Shown here: piece after piece, positions 59,962 to 64,000 of the stretch
Numbering within the stretch: position 1 is the stretch's first letter
How the letters are laid out: the number at the start of each line of letters is the position of its first letter
NCBI GenBank assembly: GCA_964017155.1
Contig: OZ024856.1
Span: 13,911,625 to 13,975,624 of the forward strand
DNA: 64,000 bases
Direction of reading: 5' to 3'
Source of the DNA: Oasisia sp. SBJ-2009
Taxonomy: Eukaryota; Annelida; Polychaeta; Sabellida; Siboglinidae
Notes under the pieces: generated by a model
Database searches by the model: none
Told to the model about the DNA's origin: nothing
Seen by the model: the letters and a program-made list of their open reading frames with translations, nothing else
Program-made: the position numbers and the translations under genes

Positions 59962-62100
59962 ACCTACTGTGTTATTTTATGATGGAGTGCCTTTTGTGTT
60001 GAGGTAATACAAAACATAATCATATTCATTGGCTTACATGCATCAAATGACAAATGAATTTATTTCCAATTTACATGAATAAATATATACATATAATATA
60101 TAAGTGTAACAATAAAATAAATGTCAAGAGAATGTAATAGAGATACATCTAAGTACTAGATACAAAATAACATGGATAGCTTTTTAATACAATCAATAGG
60201 CCTTTTTCACATTTGTACAAAACCAATTTCCTCAAACATGTAAACAATTATTTGATTTTTTGAAGTCTTACACGAGGGACACATTATTAACTGGTAGTGA
60301 GTGACCTCTCTTTGAATTCTCAAGTATTAACACTGCAAAATATGACAAGTAAAAAAAACTAGTGGTCTTGGACTTGGAATTTTCACAGCAAAATATGACA
60401 TGCAACAAAAACGAATAAAATCATTGTTGACACATCATTACTCAAGTTTATATGCTGAACGGTCGATCATTAGGGACCCCCCTGTGGCTGTGACCTATTG
60501 GGTGAGAAGGTAATCACTGCTGGTGTTTTGTCACCAAATTGTATCAAACAATTTTTGTGTGTTTGTAGAAATCGTCAATGAATGGGTTTGAATAGAGAAT
60601 AATTAAAATTGCGTAACTTTACATCAAAGGCGAATAAAACGCGAAAACAAAAGGTCGATCATAGGCATAGGTCCCCCGACGTCGCTACGGCATAAGTTTC
60701 GACTCCATATATACGAATATCCTTATCTGAACTGTTTCTAGAGCAGCATTTACGAAAAAAATCATAACTTATGAAGTTTCGACGCCATTTTCACGAATAA
60801 AATAGCGCTAAGAAATTCGTAAGTCGTTCGAGAATACCGGCCCTGATTCATGTTTTCTAACTGAATGAATACAAGTAGTAACACTACGGTATGATCTAAA
60901 TGGCACTAATGATATAACATTACCTTATGGAGATGATTTGCATCTTACCACTGGACAAATGTATTCGTAGCTATCTTCTGCGTCGATTGATTTATGCATC
61001 GTACGATGATCGGCGCCTTGCGTCTTCGACCGTTGCCGTTGGCTATGCCCAGGCGAGTGACGTCAATAATACAGAAACGATAAATTCGTATTTTCGAATA
61101 TCCTTTATTCAATTGTGAGATGTAGATATCTTTATATGAAAAAATCCACGTTTGATAGAAATGTTTATTGCAAGTTTGTTAAACTAACAACACAGTCTAT
61201 TCTAACGAGAATAATCAATCTTGTTTTGAAATGAAGCGTTCGAAATAATTATTTTTTTCACCACCTAGTCAAGGCTAGTGAATAATTCTGAAATCACAGA
61301 TATGTATTATCAAGAACGTTCACTAGGTAGCGATTATGGCTCTGGGCAATTATATGAGCATATGAAAATTGGGCATAGCCGTAGGGTCTATATGCAGTAC
61401 TTTTATAGTAGTGTTTGTTTTAGTAGTTGGCTGCTATATATGCCATGGCCTAGTTTAATTTGGTTATTAAAGGGAAAAAACGTCAAAACGAGTTTACACA
61501 AACTAATCATCTGCATCTAAAATCAAATTGTTCACATCGGTGTTTTACTTGGAAAGTGGTGTTAAAATGGAAAAATGTAGCAACACCATCGACACCATGA
61601 ACAAGACCATCTTGGCCATGCAACCAATTAAAACCCAGCTTCTATCTGCGCTTTGGGAAAATAATACGTCACCGAGTCTTTTGCTGGTTCAGCTGTTATA
61701 ACGAAGGAGAGCCAAGCGGTTCATTAAGTGTCTTTTGTCGGTTTACAACGAAATCGCGACAGCAATACGCGAAACTATTCCTCATACGGTTATAGCAACA
61801 GTACGGGGAAAGACAGTATCAGTGAGCTGTCTTTTTTGTTACCCTTTATATCAACCAGAATTGAAACAGTGGTCCGAATTCGTTGGAAATGACATGACCT
61901 GAAATACACATAACTATTTTTTTGTAAATATAAACATTAATTATTGTTGGTCTGGTGCTAATTCTGAATAAAAAGCCTTTATGTTATGCTATTTATAATA
62001 GTTATGTTGGCAACATATATTTGAAGAGGGGCAATGGCCCACCCCAATTACTGAACATTTGGGGGGTAGACTTTGGACCCAACACTGCTTGCCTGATTCA
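59962..62100. other. intergenic, no gene seen
   Basis: Two related phrases, GGTCGATCATTAGGGACC (60461) and GGTCGATCATAGGCATAGGT (60652), lie about 190 bp apart. 60770-60850 is rich in CGTAA and TTCGA words ending ATACCGGCCCTGATTC, like a Harbinger terminus. No coding homology. Confidence 0.4.
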
Positions 62101-62127
62101 TAGCGTGACAAGATGCAGAGCTTACAC

Positions 62128-63550
62128 GGGTGCCTGTGTAGGACTTCCCAATCCCACCTTTTGGCAAAGAAATTTGTCATCACTAAAATTAGATCAAATT
62201 ACACAAGTGCAGGTATCCGCTGGTTCCGCCGTAGGCGATATAAATATCCACCAGGGCGACCAGGCTGCAATCCTAGGGGTGACAGGGCAGACAAAAATTA
62301 ATAATCTATAATGTGCTTGATAGCTAATGCCTATTAATACATCAACACAAGGAGTGCAAAATAACAGAGCCCGGCATGATGAATATTTACTGGACTAAGA
62401 TCAATTTGCGGGCTGCGGCCAACCAAGCAATTTATCTAGTGATTTTCCACTAGGTAATCGGAAGTTTATATCTTATTATTAATTTTACTACTAGACCTAT
62501 GTAGAGTTTTTAAGACAGGGGAGTGATCAGACTCGCTAGATATGCCTAAACATTTGTTTTATGAACAGAACAAGTATGAGAACATTTCCTATGCTTACCC
62601 CATCAGGCCTAACAGTGGGTCACACACCCCTCGTCCCCCACTGATCGACGCCCATGCTGTGCCTGTGTTGAACTTCCCAGTCCAACATTTTGTCAAATAA
62701 ATTTGTCATCACTCAAATGGGAATCATTTTCACAAAGTGCAGAAATCCGCTGCTTTTGCCGTAGGCAAATTTCATCATTTAAAATGTGCTTGATGGTTAG
62801 AGCCTATTAATAATATCAACACGAGGTTGCAAACTGATAGAGCCCGGCAGCAGGTAACATTTTTCCGATAGTTATACACTTTCCGATCGGCCTTTCTGCG
62901 TATGCGCGACAAATTTAAAATCATCAATGTGCAGCGAAATAACAAAGCATTTTTGGTACAAATGCCACGGCCTCTTCGTTGAGTCTCCTGTGATGACTAC
63001 TGTGAAGAGTTGTCTAAAATGTCGTTCAATACATTAAAATATTACGTTTGTTTAAATCAGTATCACGGATTATGGCGCACTAACAGCAAAACATGCCTCA
63101 AAACCTGTTTGCCTCGTGTTAATTTGCGATACATAACTATGCTGAGAGGTTATATACATCATAACGAGCAGCACGTAGTAAATATACCATAAATGCGTTG
63201 TCGTTTCGCTGCACATTGATAATTTTACATTTATCGCCGGAAAAATGTAAGCGCTACACCGCAGCCCGGCATGATAATTATTTACTAAAGTAAGTTCAAG
63301 TTGCGCACTGTGGCCAGCCAAGCAATTTATTTAGTCAATTTTCTAATGGGTGGTCGGAACTTCCTATCGCGAGTTTATTGTCTAGCTAGTTCTATGTAGC
63401 GGCTTTTAATAGACAGGAGAGTTGAATCAGGTTATATGCGTCGCAATTTTTCTGAACTGAAAAGTGTGGGGGGGGGGACAATTCCTATGCTGTCCCCCAC
63501 CCTGGAAAGTGGGGGGACGCATCCCCCCGTCCCCCACCGATCGACGCCCG
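62128..63550. repeat. diverged tandem duplication, about 0.55-kb unit
   Basis: Shared blocks in the same order: AACTTCCCA...AATTTGTCATCACT (62140, 62670); GTGCTTGAT...CTATTAAT (62312, 62787); AGCCCGGCA (62369, 62841/63263); GGCCAACCAAGCAATTTAT or GGCCAGCCAAGCAATTTAT (62417, 63311); CCCCCACTGATCGACGCCC or CCCCCACCGATCGACGCCC (62635, 63530). Copy 2 is split by the foldback MITE. Confidence 0.75.
62850..63262. mobile_element. foldback MITE, copy 2, with 9-bp target-site duplication
   Basis: Same family as 27956-28438: AACATTTTTCCGAT, AAAATCATCAATGTGCAGCG, TGATGACTACTGTGAAGAG, ATGCCTCAAAACCTGTTTGC, CGGAAAAATGTAAGCGCTAC. It is flanked by AGCCCGGCA at 62841-62849 and 63263-63271. Its right terminal repeat lacks about 30 bp present in copy 1 (the GCGCATGCGCAGAAACGTC part). 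Confidence 0.9.
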
Positions 63551-63552
63551 TG

Positions 63553-64000
63553 CGCACAACTACACAAGGACATTCTTAGATTATATGTACAGTTTTGAAC
63601 TTTATACTTCGATAACTAAGCCGAGTAGAATTACAGATATTTCTGCTACGTTCATAGATAATATCTTCACGAACGAATTGCAGTTTTTGCTATTTGTTGT
63701 AATAAGTTTGGATGTAGGTCTGCAACTCCTTCACAATATAGAAGAATTATAAACACCAGTGCAACTGATAAACTTATAGCTGAATTAAATCAATGTACTT
63801 GGCCAAATGTAACAAGCACATTGTATGTGAATTTGTCATATAACAATTTTATATGTGACTTTCAAGATCTATTAAAACAAACATTGCCCGATAAAGCGTA
63901 CTATTAACACGGAAACTATTTGTGCATATAATCCATGGCTAACCAATGGACTGAAAAATGCATGCAAAAAGACAAATTGGCCATAAAACATATTTCTGTC
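63553..64000 (+). mobile_element. LINE ORF2 fragment (endonuclease end / linker), runs off the window
   Basis: Frame 1 gives DYMYSFELYTSITKPSRITD and ATFIDNIFTNELQ, the usual end of a LINE endonuclease. The expected SDH-containing block right after is missing. Another frame then gives RIINTSATDKLIAELNQCTW, VNLSYNNFICDFQDLL and AYNPWLTNGLKNACKK, the linker before the RT domain. At least one deletion and one frameshift. Confidence 0.75.

Overview
The window is animal nuclear DNA. Evidence: interrupted coding exons with GT..AG introns, metazoan extracellular domains (signal peptide, chitin-binding peritrophin-A, thrombospondin type 1, Ig, CILP family), abundant CA/TA/ACGC microsatellites, LINE, SINE, hAT, pogo and Harbinger remnants, and AT-rich intergenic DNA. 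A chitin-binding domain joined to a CILP-type protein, together with the repeat content, fits a marine invertebrate (a mollusc or similar lophotrochozoan is my guess). The species cannot be fixed from the sequence alone.

Left third (1-24 kb): one host gene on the minus strand. I could join ten coding exons by hand from 23938 (ATG) to 964 (stop). All splice phases agree and the total is 3,612 nt, or 1,203 residues. The product is a secreted protein of the cartilage intermediate layer protein (CILP) family. Domain order is signal peptide, peritrophin-A chitin-binding domain, TSP1, Cys knot plus carboxypeptidase-regulatory-like sandwich, Ig, CILP core with a five-Arg cleavage site, and a C-terminal extension. 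A TATA box lies about 70 bp upstream of the ATG. The last intron (1461-15231) is 13.8 kb. It holds a truncated LINE, a 5.2 kb GA-rich 33-bp minisatellite with higher-order structure, a TG microsatellite and a decayed hAT transposase. A related CT-rich satellite occupies 1-560, downstream of the gene.

Middle (24-36 kb): gene-poor, with microsatellites, a foldback MITE (27956-28438), a 591-bp terminal-inverted-repeat element (30001-30591), two LINE remnants (31.3-32.2 and 32.6-33.6 kb), a 134-bp hairpin insertion, a probable SINE and a 37-bp minisatellite.

Right half (36-64 kb): a nest of mobile DNA with no clear host gene. It contains two Harbinger-type transposase first exons (36998 and 53104) and a Myb/SANT-like fragment (38602). 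A roughly 1.3 kb unit of unknown identity is repeated four times between 39.1 and 44.3 kb. An inverted dispersed-repeat pair lies 14.5 kb apart (36.6 and 51.3 kb). A clear tRNA-derived SINE (52.0-52.3 kb) and a nearly intact pogo/Tigger-like transposase with a PHD-like tail (58197-59961) follow. A locally duplicated segment at 62.1-63.5 kb contains a second copy of the foldback MITE with a target-site duplication, and a LINE fragment runs off the right edge.

Nothing suggests genes cooperating as an operon or pathway. The unit of biological interest is the CILP-like gene and the way repeats have invaded its introns. All exon joins and family calls were made by eye without transcript data or searches.
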